Below, piece by piece: positions 26,247-34,906 of a stretch of DNA of 64,000 nucleotides. Under the pieces are notes generated by a model. That model was not told the DNA's origin and did no database searches. It saw only the letters and a list, made by a program, of their open reading frames with translations. Position 1 is the stretch's first letter; each line of letters starts with the position of its first letter. Source of the stretch: Deltaproteobacteria bacterium (GTDB lineage: Bacteria > Myxococcota_A > Polyangia > Nannocystales > Nannocystaceae); the NCBI GenBank assembly GCA_016709225.1, contig JADJEE010000001.1, positions 2,852,001 through 2,916,000 of the forward strand. The letters are read 5' to 3'. Made by a program: the position numbers and the translations under genes.

Positions 26247-27413
26247 TCAGCCCTCGACCATGCCGCCGCAGCTCGGATCACCGGGGCAGTAGCACTCGAT
26301 CACCGCCGCGTCGCACTCGGCGGGGTCGGAGCCCGAGTCGAGGCACGCGAGGTACGCGTCGTAGCATGGGTCCGGCTCCGGCTGCGGCCAGCAGGCGTAC
26401 AGCTCCTCCTCGCACTGCTGCGGATCGGTGCCCGCCTCGAGGCACGCGTCGTACGCATCGAAGCACGGGTCCGGCTCCGGCTGCGGCCAGCAGGCGTACA
26501 GCTCCTCCTCGCACTGCTGCGGATCGGTGCCCGCCTCGATGCACGCGTTGTACGCGTCGTAGCACGGATCCGGCTCCGGCTGCGGCCAGCAGGCGTACAG
26601 CTCTTCCTCGCACTGCTGCGGATCGGTGCCCGCCTCGATGCACGCGTTGTACGCGTCGGAGCATGGGTCCGGCTCGGGCTGCGGCCAGCAGGCGTTCAGT
26701 TCCTCTTCGCAGGCCAGCGGATCATTGCCGCCCTCGATGCACGCGGAGTAGGCGTCGATGCAGGGATCGACGCCGGGACCGACGTAGCAGACCCACAGCT
26801 CGGCGGAGCACACCGGCTCGTCGATGCCGGCGTCGAGGCACGCGAGATAGCCGTCGAAGCACGGATCGGGCTCGGGCTCGGGATAGCACCACTGGTACAG
26901 CTCGGCGCACTCGGGCGCCATCGGCCCGTAGTCGGCCTCGCACTGCGCGATTTCCTGCTGGCACGGATCGATGGGCCAGCATTGCTCGAGCAAGGCGTCG
27001 CACTCGGTCGGGTCCTCGGCGACTTGGATGCACTGGTCGTAGGCCTCGAAGCACGGATCGGGCTCCGGCTCGGGGAAGCACATGCGCAGGATGTCCTCGC
27101 ACTGCGCGGGATCCTCGACCGACTGCAGACATGTGTCGTACGCCTCGATGCAAGGATCGACGGGCGGTGGACAGTCCCCGCCGTCGTGCCCACCGTCGTC
27201 GCCGGGGCCGCCGTCATCGGGCGGGATGTTGCCCTCGCCGCCGCCTTCGTCCGGTGGCAGCTGGCCGTCGTCGGCATCGCCGTCATCGGCGGTCGCATCG
27301 CCATCATCGCCGAAGCCGTCGCCGAATTTCGGATCACAGGCGAGCAGTGCAGCAGTGGAGAGGATCATCGACGCGCGCAGACCGAGCGCGCGCACACCAG
27401 CGCGATTGAACAT
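26247..27413 (-). CDS. Lipoprotein with 33-residue Cys-rich tandem repeats
   Basis: The 388-residue lipoprotein has a lipobox LLAC (lipid Cys 26), an acidic Gly/Asp/Pro linker to about residue 105, and then about nine repeats to the C-terminus. The consensus unit is PDPC-DAY-AC-x3-G-DP-x2-C-EEEL-ACWPQPE, with four Cys per unit. Units 5-8 are almost identical; outer units have diverged. Four Cys in a short helical hairpin (CxxxYxxC and CxxxxxxC spacing) suggest disulfide-stapled alpha-hairpins stacked as a rod. The start is fixed by a strong AAGGAG site 7 bases before ATG 27413. Function unknown; a surface or adhesive role is inference. Confidence 0.85.
   Translation of the reverse strand: MFNRAGVRALGLRASMILSTAALLACDPKFGDGFGDDGDATADDGDADDGQLPPDEGGGEGNIPPDDGGPGDDGGHDGGDCPPPVDPCIEAYDTCLQSVEDPAQCEDILRMCFPEPEPDPCFEAYDQCIQVAEDPTECDALLEQCWPIDPCQQEIAQCEADYGPMAPECAELYQWCYPEPEPDPCFDGYLACLDAGIDEPVCSAELWVCYVGPGVDPCIDAYSACIEGGNDPLACEEELNACWPQPEPDPCSDAYNACIEAGTDPQQCEEELYACWPQPEPDPCYDAYNACIEAGTDPQQCEEELYACWPQPEPDPCFDAYDACLEAGTDPQQCEEELYACWPQPEPDPCYDAYLACLDSGSDPAECDAAVIECYCPGDPSCGGMVEG
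26371..26699. repeat. Tandem 99-base repeats
   Basis: Copies anchored at 26371, 26470, 26569 and 26668 are exactly 99 bases apart and nearly identical at DNA level, including synonymous sites. That indicates recent duplication or gene conversion, and is not a CRISPR because there are no unique spacers. Confidence 0.92.
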
Positions 27414-27500
27414 CGGATACTCCTTCGGTGGTTGGAGCGAGCCGTCGTGACCAGCGACATCCGCCGCGGCCGCGCCATCGCTCACTCGAGGAGACTTTCG

Positions 27501-27535
27501 CGTGAACCGTGTCGAGCTAACGCTCGCATTTCACG
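27501..27535 (-). terminator. Hairpin downstream of the Cys-Cys repeat operon
   Basis: CGTGAA (27501-27506) pairs with TTCACG (27530-27535), with an inner CGAG/CTCG stem. It lies 16 bases past the stop of the Cys-Cys repeat gene. No U-tract follows, so termination is only likely, not shown. Confidence 0.35.
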
Positions 27536-27550
27536 GCCGTGCGCGAGGGT

Positions 27551-28573
27551 TCAACAGGTCGGCCCGAGCGGCTCGAAGCAGCACGGATTCGCGGCGTCGA
27601 ACGGCATGCAGCAGCCCGCATCGGGCGCGATGCAGCAGCTGCTGGACGGCTCGTAGCAGCACGGATCCGCGGGATCGAAGGGCTCACAACACGGCATGCC
27701 GGCCTGCTCGGCGGCGCAACAGCTCGACCACGGCGCGACACAGCACAGATCGCCCTCGGTACCGGTGCCTGGACAGCACGGCGCGGCGGGCTCGAGGCAA
27801 CAGGGATCTTCGGGGTTCAGGCAGCACGGATCGTCTGGCCACACGCAACACGGATCCGACGGGTTCACGCAGCACGGATCCGACGGCAGCAGGCAACACG
27901 GGTCCGCCGGGTTCATGCAGCACGGGCCGCCCGGGTCGAGGCAGCAGGCCCCACCCGGATCGAGGCAGCACGGCCCAGCGGGGTCGAGGCAGCACGGCCC
28001 AATGGGATCGGCGCAACACGGCAAGGTCGGCTCGAGACAGCACGGATCACCGCAGCAAGGATCGCCACAGCAAGGATCGCCGGGACGACAGCACGGCACG
28101 ATGCCGGGCGGACAGCACGACGGATTGAACGGATCGCCGCAGCACGCCATGCCACCGTCGTCGACGCAACACCAGGGATGGTCCAGACCGGCGGCACAGC
28201 ACGCCACGTCGCCGGGTGCGATGCAGCAGTTGGGGTCGGCGGGGTCGCTGCAGCACCAAGGGTCGACCCCCGCCGCACAACACCAAGGGTTGCCCGGCGT
28301 CGCACAGCAGCCCGCATCACCCGGCGCGAGGCAGCACGCGGGATCGTCGAGGCACGGATCGGATGGCAGGTCGAACGGCACGTCGGGCGGCGAGCCGTCG
28401 GTGCAGCCGGCCTCACAGCCGGTGGTGTCGTTGCTCGAGGTGCTGCCGCCCTCGTGACCCTGCGTGACGCCGTCGGGCGGGCCGCCGTGATCGATGTAGA
28501 GCTCCTCGACGCTGCAGCCGAGCAGCAGCGCCGACGCGAGGCACCACCGCGAGGTGCGTCGCACCGCACTCAT
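27551..28573 (-). CDS. Lipoprotein made of Cys-Cys repeats
   Basis: The 340-residue lipoprotein has a signal sequence with lipobox LLGC (lipid Cys 20), a short linker, and then about 260 residues holding 31 Cys-Cys pairs. In the centre the period is 8 residues, CC-L/V-x-P-x-D-P, for example CCLNPEDP and CCVNPSDP; outer units are looser. Nearly every non-Cys position is Pro, Asp, Gly or Ala, so this is an extended disulfide- or metal-rich fibre rather than a globular enzyme. I know no characterised family with this plan. ATG 28573 overlaps the stop of the anti-sigma-like gene (ATGA), placing it third in an operon behind an ECF sigma factor, which may control its synthesis. Confidence 0.85.
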   Translation of the reverse strand: MSAVRRTSRWCLASALLLGCSVEELYIDHGGPPDGVTQGHEGGSTSSNDTTGCEAGCTDGSPPDVPFDLPSDPCLDDPACCLAPGDAGCCATPGNPWCCAAGVDPWCCSDPADPNCCIAPGDVACCAAGLDHPWCCVDDGGMACCGDPFNPSCCPPGIVPCCRPGDPCCGDPCCGDPCCLEPTLPCCADPIGPCCLDPAGPCCLDPGGACCLDPGGPCCMNPADPCCLLPSDPCCVNPSDPCCVWPDDPCCLNPEDPCCLEPAAPCCPGTGTEGDLCCVAPWSSCCAAEQAGMPCCEPFDPADPCCYEPSSSCCIAPDAGCCMPFDAANPCCFEPLGPTC

Positions 28574-29709
28574 GGCGCGTCGTCGGCACCCTCGGTCGGC
28601 GGCTCGTCGCTCGGTGACCATCGCTCGGCATGGGCACGATACGCCCCCGACGGGAACCGCTGCAGGTAGTCCGCCCAGCAGCCGCGCTTGTCGGCGCTGG
28701 GCGCCGCGCGGCACAGACCCGCCTGCGCCGCGTCGGCGAAGCGGCCGTCGGGGAAGCGCCCGAGGTAGGCCTCGTAGAGGCCGCGTTGGCGATCGCCCCC
28801 GCCGCGGCGGGCCAGAGCGAAGCGCTCGGCGAAGGCGAGCTCGACCAGCGGGTGTTCGCGTCCGACCGCGATGACCTCGGCGTACAAGCGATCGGCACCC
28901 TCACGATCACCGGCCGCGAGCGCCGCTTGGGCCTCGCGATCGAGCCGCTGCAGCAGCGACTCGCGGGGAACCTCGCGCTCGCGCTCGCGTGCATGATCCC
29001 GTGCGGGCACTGCGTGCGAGCCGACGTCGTGGCGTGCGCCGTGGTGACGCCCAGGCGCGGGCGTGTCGCCGGGTGCAGCCGCATCGATCGCGGTGGGCAA
29101 CGACGGCACCGGTGCCGGCACCGGCTCGGCCGGCGGGTGCCAGGGCGGTGCGACCGCGGCGGGGCGACGCGGCGCGGGCTCGGGCGCGCGATCGGTCGCA
29201 CGCCAGCCATCGTCCTCGCGGACCTGCGCGACCGATTGCGTACCGCCGTGCTGCTCGGCCTGCTGCGACAGGCGCCAGCGCTCGAAGCGATCGAGCGAGA
29301 GCACCACGGCCGCTGCAGCCGCCAGCATGCACGCCGCAAACACACCGATGCGCAGTGACCTGCGCGAACGATCCGGCGCTCGCAGGGGCGGTGGACCAGC
29401 GGCGGCCCGCCGTGCGATGTCGGCCTCGGCCTCCTCGCGCGCGGCGAGCATCCACACGCGCAACTGGCCGTCGAAATCCGCGATCACGGCCGCCGGCGCG
29501 AGCGCGGCCGGGCGCCCCAGCTTGCGCGCACGATCGACCGACTCGGCCGGCACCGCCGCAGGGTCGATGCGATGGGCGCGAGCGACGATGGCCGCGAAGC
29601 TCGGCACCTCTGCCTGCGCGACGTCGGCCTCCGCGTGGTGACACGCGGCCTCGAAGAACGCGTCGGTGACGCGCTCCTCGTCGGGCAATCCGTCGCGCAC
29701 GTCGGTCAC
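28570..29709 (-). CDS. Anti-sigma-like membrane protein with TPR-like C-domain
   Basis: The 379-residue protein follows its sigma factor through a GTGA overlap. A cytoplasmic N-terminal part (about 1-115) is helical, a membrane helix (IGVFAACMLAAAAAVVLSL) lies at about 130-150, then a Pro/Arg/His-rich linker runs to about 265. The C-terminal 100 residues look like TPR/outer-membrane assembly repeats (LYEAYLGRFPDGRFADAAQ, DYLQRFPSGAYRAHA). Such one-pass proteins next to ECF genes usually hold the sigma factor at the membrane and sense an outside signal through the periplasmic domain. No zinc-binding HxxxCxxC anti-sigma motif is seen. The role is inferred from position. Confidence 0.8.
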   Translation of the reverse strand: MTDVRDGLPDEERVTDAFFEAACHHAEADVAQAEVPSFAAIVARAHRIDPAAVPAESVDRARKLGRPAALAPAAVIADFDGQLRVWMLAAREEAEADIARRAAAGPPPLRAPDRSRRSLRIGVFAACMLAAAAAVVLSLDRFERWRLSQQAEQHGGTQSVAQVREDDGWRATDRAPEPAPRRPAAVAPPWHPPAEPVPAPVPSLPTAIDAAAPGDTPAPGRHHGARHDVGSHAVPARDHAREREREVPRESLLQRLDREAQAALAAGDREGADRLYAEVIAVGREHPLVELAFAERFALARRGGGDRQRGLYEAYLGRFPDGRFADAAQAGLCRAAPSADKRGCWADYLQRFPSGAYRAHAERWSPSDEPPTEGADDAP

Positions 29710-30368
29710 GTCGCGGCCCCTCCGAGCGCGCCGCCGAACCAACCGCGACGGCCGAGCTCTTCGCGGATGCGATTGCGCGCTCGATTCACCCGCACGGCGA
29801 GGTTCTCGGCGGTGATGCCGAGGGTCGCCGCCGCCTCGGCGGTCGACAGGCCCTGCAGCTCGCGCAGCACGAAGGCCTCGCGCCAGCGCGGCGGCAGCTC
29901 GTCGAGCACTGCACCGAGCGCCCGCGATCGCTCGCGTCGCAGGTGATGGCTGTCGGGATCGCCACCGCCACCGGGCAACAGGCGCATCGCGACCTCGAGG
30001 CGCTCGTGGGCCCGCACGCCGTTGCGTTGCTTCCGCCAGTGCTTGCGCACGACGTTGAGCGCGATGCCATGCAGCCAGCCGGCCAGCCCCGCACGCCCGT
30101 GGGCGGCGTCGAAGCGCGCGTGCGAGGCCATCGCCTGCGCGAAGGTCTCCTGCGCGAGTTCCTCGGCGAGTCCCGCATCGTTGGCGAGATAGCGCAGCTG
30201 TCGGTACACGCCCATGTAGTGCTTCTGATAGATCTCCGACCACGCGTGCACGTCACCGCGTTCGGCGCGTGCGAGCACCTCCGGCGAGATCGTCGGATCG
30301 GGGGGGGACGAACCGGGTTCGACCTCCGTGGAGGTCACCGGTCGTAGGTGCGGTGGTCGAGTGGACAT
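29706..30368 (-). CDS. ECF RNA polymerase sigma factor
   Basis: The 220-residue protein has sigma region 2 (AWSEIYQKHYMGVYRQLRYLA, LAEELAQETFAQAMA) and region 4 (LPPRWREAFVLRELQGLSTAEAA, TLGITAENLAVRVNRARNRI). It heads the operon with the anti-sigma-like gene and the Cys-Cys repeat lipoprotein. ATG 30368 is chosen because the upstream frame has no sensible start; a GCTACGCT element and GGGAAGGA lie 45-60 bases before it. The factor probably directs transcription of its own operon and possibly the neighbouring Cys-rich lipoprotein; that is inference. Confidence 0.93.
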   Translation of the reverse strand: MSTRPPHLRPVTSTEVEPGSSPPDPTISPEVLARAERGDVHAWSEIYQKHYMGVYRQLRYLANDAGLAEELAQETFAQAMASHARFDAAHGRAGLAGWLHGIALNVVRKHWRKQRNGVRAHERLEVAMRLLPGGGGDPDSHHLRRERSRALGAVLDELPPRWREAFVLRELQGLSTAEAAATLGITAENLAVRVNRARNRIREELGRRGWFGGALGGAAT

Positions 30369-30540
30369 GGCCCGCGAGGTGGATGGGCGCCCGACGACAG
30401 GTCCTTCCCTCGAAGCGTAGCGCCATGACACCGCGGCCGTAGCCCCGCGAAAATCCCCCGCGATCCCGCACGCCTGGGCGAAGCCGCGCCGGCCCCCGAC
30501 GCGCGGCCCCCGAGGCCCGCATCCGCGCGCCCGCGGGCGG

Positions 30541-30546
30541 TAGACT
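30541..30546 (+). promoter_or_regulatory. -10-like TAGACT, 7 bases before GTG 30554
   Basis: TAGACT ends 7 bases before GTG 30554, which is directly followed by ATG 30557. The spacing fits a leaderless mRNA beginning at GTG. Confidence 0.5.
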
Positions 30547-30553
30547 GCGGCTC

Positions 30554-31954
30554 GTGATGCGGCATGGCGTCGGCCTGATCCTCCTCGGCGCAGCACCCCT
30601 GGCGTGCTTCGACCCGGCGCGTTCGAACCTCGACGGCGGCGACACGGGCAGCTCGGGCAACGGCTCGACCGGGGTCAGCGCGACCGACAGCGACGCCAGC
30701 GCGTCGAGCACCGTCTCCGGCACCGCCTCGACCACCGCCTCGACCACCGCCTCGACCACCGTGTCGACCACCGACGCCGACAGCAGCAGCGGCGAGCTGC
30801 CGCCGCTGCCGTGCGTGGAGTCGATCCTCGAGCCCGACCTCGGCAGCAACCTCGTGCAGATCGACACCCAGGCCAGCGGGGACGACTTCGTCGGCACCTG
30901 TGGCGGCGCCGGCAGCCCCGACGCGGCGTTCGAGTGGCGCGTGCCCTACGACGGCTTCTTCGTGCTCGACACCCAGGGCTCGGATTTCGACACCGTGCTG
31001 TACGCCCTCGACGGCGCCTGCGACGGCGCCGCGATCGGCTGCAGCGACAATGGCGACGGCGTCGCCTACTCGCAGATCATCGCGTCGTTCGACGCCAGCC
31101 AGCGGGTCGTCGTCGTGCTCGACGGCAACGCCGGCGAGTCGGGCACCGCCCAGCTCAACATCAACCCGGTCGACTGCCCCGCCGCCGACGTCAGCGATCA
31201 GCTGCTGCCGCAGGACTTCTCCAATGTCGCGGGCAGCAATGTCCACGGGGGCAGCTGCGGCGGCGACGGCGTGCCCGAGCGTGCGTTTCGCTGGACGGCG
31301 CCCAACGACGGTCTCTTCCGCGTGCGCGCCAGCTCCGAGGACTTCACGCCCGCGGTCTACCTCGAGACCGGGCCGGTCTGCGGCGGGCCGCTGCTGGGCT
31401 GCAACGCCGACGGTGGCATCGGCCGCGGCGAGGTCGTGCGCGCGTTGGCGGCTGGCGCGTACGTGGTGGTGCAGGTCGACAGTCAAGGTGGCACCGGCGA
31501 CTTCACGCTCGACATCACCGAGGTCACCGGCATGTGCCCCGAGTCCGCACTCGACGGCGCTTTCTCCGGCATCATCACCGACCACGACGACGTGATGACG
31601 TCGAGCTGCGGTCAGGACGGCTACGTCGACGGCCCCACCACCGTCACGCAGCCCGATCTGACGCTCTCGTGGATGTCGCCGGGCATGGTCGGTGCCAACA
31701 GCGGCTGCGACCTCGTGGTGACCACCGGCTTCCCGGCCTCGGCCGCGCTGCAGGAGGGCGCGTGCGACGGGCCCGAGAGCCAGTGCGTGACCTCGACCTT
31801 CGACGACGCCCAGATGCGCCACGTCAGCACCGTCAGCGTCGGACACATCCCGCCGACCGAGTTCACCCTCGTGGTCTCGCCGACCAGCCCGAGCTACTTC
31901 GGTTGGCTCGACGCGCAGGTCTCGATCGAGGTCTCGTGCTGGGCGGTCGCGTGA
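30554..31954 (+). CDS. Exported lipoprotein with two PPC-like beta domains
   Basis: The 466-residue product has a hydrophobic N-terminus ending in PLAC (Cys 18), then a Ser/Thr linker with four STTA units encoded by 12-base repeats. Two related domains follow (about 110-215 and 215-320), each with GSCGG/GTCGG, AFEW/AFRW, DGxFxxxT and a strand such as VVVVLDG or VVVQVDS; this is the pattern of bacterial pre-peptidase C-terminal (PPC) beta domains. The last 130 residues are a divergent third domain. It probably sits on the outer membrane or is released. No catalytic residues are visible. Confidence 0.83.
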   Translation: MMRHGVGLILLGAAPLACFDPARSNLDGGDTGSSGNGSTGVSATDSDASASSTVSGTASTTASTTASTTVSTTDADSSSGELPPLPCVESILEPDLGSNLVQIDTQASGDDFVGTCGGAGSPDAAFEWRVPYDGFFVLDTQGSDFDTVLYALDGACDGAAIGCSDNGDGVAYSQIIASFDASQRVVVVLDGNAGESGTAQLNINPVDCPAADVSDQLLPQDFSNVAGSNVHGGSCGGDGVPERAFRWTAPNDGLFRVRASSEDFTPAVYLETGPVCGGPLLGCNADGGIGRGEVVRALAAGAYVVVQVDSQGGTGDFTLDITEVTGMCPESALDGAFSGIITDHDDVMTSSCGQDGYVDGPTTVTQPDLTLSWMSPGMVGANSGCDLVVTTGFPASAALQEGACDGPESQCVTSTFDDAQMRHVSTVSVGHIPPTEFTLVVSPTSPSYFGWLDAQVSIEVSCWAVA

Positions 31955-31964
31955 CCGCGCAGCG

Positions 31965-32888
31965 TCAGCCGCACGCGAGGTCTTCGTAGGCTCCGCACGC
32001 GCAGCCGGCCTCGGCCGGGTACCACAGACCGGTGGCGTGGTTGCACCACTGGCAGGTCCCGCCGGCGGGCACGTGGCAGGTCGAGCACTCCATGCAGTAC
32101 CAGGTCCCGAAGTTGGTCGCGTTGGGATCGGCCGACTGCCCGCAGTACGGCGTCCAGCAGCCGCCGCCCATGTTGATGCCGCCGGCGTCGCAGCTGTTGG
32201 CGACCCCCTCGGGGATCTCACAGCCGTTGGTCACGTCGCCGTCGCAGTCGGCCCACGGCGCGTCGCAGCTCAGCTCGCAGGCGCCCGCGTTGCAGCTCGC
32301 GGTGCCGTGGGGCCCCGCCACGCAGGGCATGTCGCAGCCGCCGCAGTTCGCGGCGTCGTCGAGCGGCAACTCGCAGCCGTCGCTCCAGTCGCCGTTACAG
32401 TTGCCGAACCCGACGTCGCAGGTGAGTCCGCCACACAGGCCGTCGACGCAGGTGCCGCCCTGCGCGTGCGGGGCCTCGCACGGTGATGGTTGTCCGATGC
32501 AGTGGCCCGAGCCGTCGCAGACGTCGCCGTTGGTGCAGGGGTCGTCGTCGTCGCACGCGTCGCCGGCCAGTCGCGGCTCGAACGCGCAGCCCCCCGACTT
32601 GCACACGCCGGGCAGGTAGCAGACCTCGTCGGAGAGCTCGCAGTCGGCATCGTCCTCGCACGCGCCGAGATCCGGTGGCATGCCGCTGCCGGGCCCGACC
32701 TCGCCTTCGTTGCCACCGACCGAGGTCGCGACCGAGGTCGCGCCGTCGGTACCGTCGGGCGACGTCAGACTCTCTTCGTAGGCGCCGTGGCTGCCCTCGG
32801 AGCCCGGCGCACCGCCGGCACACGCGATCACCAGCGCTGCGCACGGCAATGCGAAGCGAACGCGTGGGCGTGGGGCGTGGGCCGGCAT
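31965..32888 (-). CDS. Cys-rich repeat lipoprotein
   Basis: The 307-residue protein has lipobox VIAC (lipid Cys 23), an acidic linker (about 30-75) and a Cys-rich body with EGF/notch-like spacing: CEDDADCELSDEVC, CDDDDPCTNGDVC, CNGDWSDGCELP and CDGDVTNGCEIP. The last two motifs are the D-x-D-G-C-E type common in Myxococcota surface proteins and MopE-like copper-regulated proteins. The C-terminal 60 residues contain CxxC pairs (CMECSTC, CQWCNH). A calcium- or copper-binding surface protein is possible. ATG 32888 gives the signal peptide and lies downstream of a good -10 element. Confidence 0.85.
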   Translation of the reverse strand: MPAHAPRPRVRFALPCAALVIACAGGAPGSEGSHGAYEESLTSPDGTDGATSVATSVGGNEGEVGPGSGMPPDLGACEDDADCELSDEVCYLPGVCKSGGCAFEPRLAGDACDDDDPCTNGDVCDGSGHCIGQPSPCEAPHAQGGTCVDGLCGGLTCDVGFGNCNGDWSDGCELPLDDAANCGGCDMPCVAGPHGTASCNAGACELSCDAPWADCDGDVTNGCEIPEGVANSCDAGGINMGGGCWTPYCGQSADPNATNFGTWYCMECSTCHVPAGGTCQWCNHATGLWYPAEAGCACGAYEDLACG

Positions 32889-32900
32889 CGACAGCCCAAC

Positions 32901-32906
32901 ATCATA
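32901..32906 (-). promoter_or_regulatory. -10-like TATGAT before the Cys-rich lipoprotein
   Basis: TATGAT matches the sigma-70 -10 consensus at five of six positions and ends 12 bases before ATG 32888, implying a leader of about 5 bases. Confidence 0.5.
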
Positions 32907-32988
32907 GCGTAGTGTGGTCCGCGGCTCGCGCGCGGCGTGCAGTCGCGCGGGCTTGCCGTCGGGGCGGGGCGGCTCGACGAAAGTGGGA

Positions 32989-33382
32989 GGGCGGTCGGTC
33001 GAGACGGGTCGTAAGCCGGGTTCTGTCCCCGCCGCGATTGCTCGCATGCGGGTGATGATCATTCCTCTCGTGCGGCGCACCCGGGACGGGACGGGCAGCC
33101 CCTGGCGGAATCCTCGCGGACACCGCCTGCCCCTGTTCGGCCTTGCTCCGGATGGGGTTTACCATGCGGTCCTCGTCGCCGAGGACCCGGTGTGCTCTTA
33201 CCACACCGTTTCACCCTTACCCGCGCGGACGCGGGCGGTCTGTTCTCTGTGGCACTTTCCTTCGGGTCACCCCGACTGGCGTCGAACCAGCACCCTGCCC
33301 TGTGGAGCCCGGACTTTCCTCGACGTGGGTGCCCGAGGGCACCACGGCGCGATCATCTTGTCCCGCTCGGCCGACCGTCCTC
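32989..33382 (-). ncRNA. rnpB: RNase P RNA (bacterial type A)
   Basis: The minus strand shows the universal RNase P RNA landmarks: GAGGAAAGTCCGGGCTCC near the 5' end, GGGCAGGGTGCTGG next to it, GGTAAACCCCATCCGGAGCA in the middle, AGAGGAATGA before the 3' third, and ACAGAACCCGGCTTAC near the 3' end. The P1 stem forms between about 33361-33380 and 32991-33005 (CGGTCGG pairs with CCGACCG), which sets the ends to within a few bases. It is the catalytic RNA that matures tRNA 5' ends. A promoter-like sequence lies just upstream. Confidence 0.97.
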
Positions 33383-33390
33383 CCGTGCGC

Positions 33391-33420
33391 GATCTAGCAC
33401 CGCGATCCCACGCGACGCAA
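33391..33420 (-). promoter_or_regulatory. rnpB: Putative rnpB promoter
   Basis: TAGATC (33391-33396) with TTGCGT 18 bases further upstream (33415-33420) forms a weak sigma-70-like pair, placed so that transcription would start near the P1 stem. Confidence 0.4.
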
Positions 33421-33454
33421 GCGCGGGCGCGGTGGTTTCGACCTGCCGCGATCG

Positions 33455-34900
33455 TCAGTCGCCGCCGAGCTTGGCGACCCAGATGTCCGCGTTGTCGTTG
33501 TCCATCGCGCGGATCTGCCCCGTGACCGCGATGTCGTCGTTGCCATCGACCGCCACGCCGAGCGCCACGTCGCGGTTGCCCCCGTCGCCGGCGAAGGTCT
33601 GCGTCCACACCGTGGTGCCTTCGTTCGACCACTTGCGGATCCAGATGTCCGTGTTGGTGTCGGTCAGTCCCTTGAGGCCGCACACGATGAACGCGTTGGT
33701 CGAGTCGACCGCGATGCCGAGCCCGGCATCGTTGAGGATCGCCGGCCCGCCGAAGTTCTTCTGCCACACCAGCGCGCCGTCTTCGTTGGCGAACCGGCCC
33801 AGCCATACGTCCTGGTTGACCGCATTGACCGGGGTCTGCCCGGCCACGCCGACACTGCCGTCGGGCGCGACTGCGACGTCGAAGCCCGAGTCGGCGCCCA
33901 TCTCCACGCTGTCCCAGACCACCGTCCACGCCTCGACGCCCTCGGGGTCGTACTTGCGCAGCCAGACGTCGCGCTTGAAGCCCTCGTCGGAGATGTAGCC
34001 ACCGACGAAGGCGTTGTCGTCGGCGTCGACACCGACCCCGAGCGCACGGTCCTCGAGCGTCGACGGACCGCCGACGATCTCGCTGAAGCTCTCGGTGCCG
34101 TCGGAGGTGTACTTGGCAACCCAGATGTTGGTGTCGGCCATGTCGACGCGCACCGAACCCACCGCCCAGAGGTTGCCCTCGCTGTCGAACGCCGCGTCCT
34201 CGCCGATGTCGTTCTGGCTGTCAGGCCCGTCGACCACCGCGGTCCACAGGATGCCGCCGTCGGGATCGAGCTTGGCGATGAAGATGTCCGACGAGGTCTG
34301 GCCCACGCCGACGTCACCGACCACGCCGATGTTGTCGTCGGCGTCGATCGCCACGCCGTAGCCGCGATCGTCGGCGCCCATGCTGGGATCGAGCACGGTG
34401 GTCCAGATCTCGACGCCAGCGGGGTCGTACTTGCGCAGCCAGATGTCGGGGTTGTCGAGCGCGTCGACGATGTAGCCGACCACCACGACGTTGCCCTGGG
34501 AGTCGACCGCAACGCCCTGCCCGGCCTCGGCGACCTCGGCGGCACCAGGGATGACGTCGCTCCACAGCGTGGTGTCGACGACGGTGGTGCAGTCGACGTC
34601 GCAGCCGTCACCGGCCATCTGGTTGCCGTCATCGCACTGCTCCGGGGCCTCGACCACGCCGTTGCCACACTCGGGCACCGGCGAGGTCGTCATCACGGCC
34701 GTGGTCGAGCTCTCGTCGGCGCCCGACGTGCTGGTCGAGCTCTCGTCGGCGTCGGTGGTCGCGGTCGACGTGGTCGAGCCACCGCCGCTGCTGCTGCTGT
34801 CGGCCTGGCCCTCGCCGCCGCCGTCCTTGCCGCACGACGCCAACGCGACCACCACACCGGAGCCCAGCAAGACCGCACGTGCAGACGAGATCAGAGACAT
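33455..34900 (-). CDS. Lipoprotein with DUF4215 motif and beta-propeller-type repeats
   Basis: The 481-residue protein has lipobox LASC (lipid Cys 23) and a Ser/Thr/Asp linker. Next is a Myxococcus Cys-rich (DUF4215) motif, ECGNGVVEAPEQCDDGN followed by GDGCDVDC (about 95-125). The remaining 350 residues are about seven repeats of 45-55 residues of the form DIWLRKYDPxGVExWTxxxD plus GxGVAVDxxxNxxVxG, the SBBP/NHL-like beta-propeller pattern. Such proteins are surface-exposed binding scaffolds. The ATG is directly preceded by a TACCAT element, so the message may be leaderless. Divergent from pfkA with 23 bases between start codons. Confidence 0.87.
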   Translation of the reverse strand: MSLISSARAVLLGSGVVVALASCGKDGGGEGQADSSSSGGGSTTSTATTDADESSTSTSGADESSTTAVMTTSPVPECGNGVVEAPEQCDDGNQMAGDGCDVDCTTVVDTTLWSDVIPGAAEVAEAGQGVAVDSQGNVVVVGYIVDALDNPDIWLRKYDPAGVEIWTTVLDPSMGADDRGYGVAIDADDNIGVVGDVGVGQTSSDIFIAKLDPDGGILWTAVVDGPDSQNDIGEDAAFDSEGNLWAVGSVRVDMADTNIWVAKYTSDGTESFSEIVGGPSTLEDRALGVGVDADDNAFVGGYISDEGFKRDVWLRKYDPEGVEAWTVVWDSVEMGADSGFDVAVAPDGSVGVAGQTPVNAVNQDVWLGRFANEDGALVWQKNFGGPAILNDAGLGIAVDSTNAFIVCGLKGLTDTNTDIWIRKWSNEGTTVWTQTFAGDGGNRDVALGVAVDGNDDIAVTGQIRAMDNDNADIWVAKLGGD

Positions 34901-34906
34901 GGCAGG

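Noticed and set aside
26371..26699. Regular 99-base repeats as a CRISPR array
   Set aside because: The repeats are contiguous, in frame and lack unique spacers; they encode Cys-rich protein units.
26085..27656. 523-codon plus-strand frame over the Cys-rich repeat gene
   Set aside because: Periodic only because it is antisense to the 99-base repeats; no signal peptide or family.
32989..33382. Plus-strand open frames over the rnpB locus (for example 33192-33998)
   Set aside because: The sequence is the complement of RNase P RNA with all conserved blocks; the frames are incidental.
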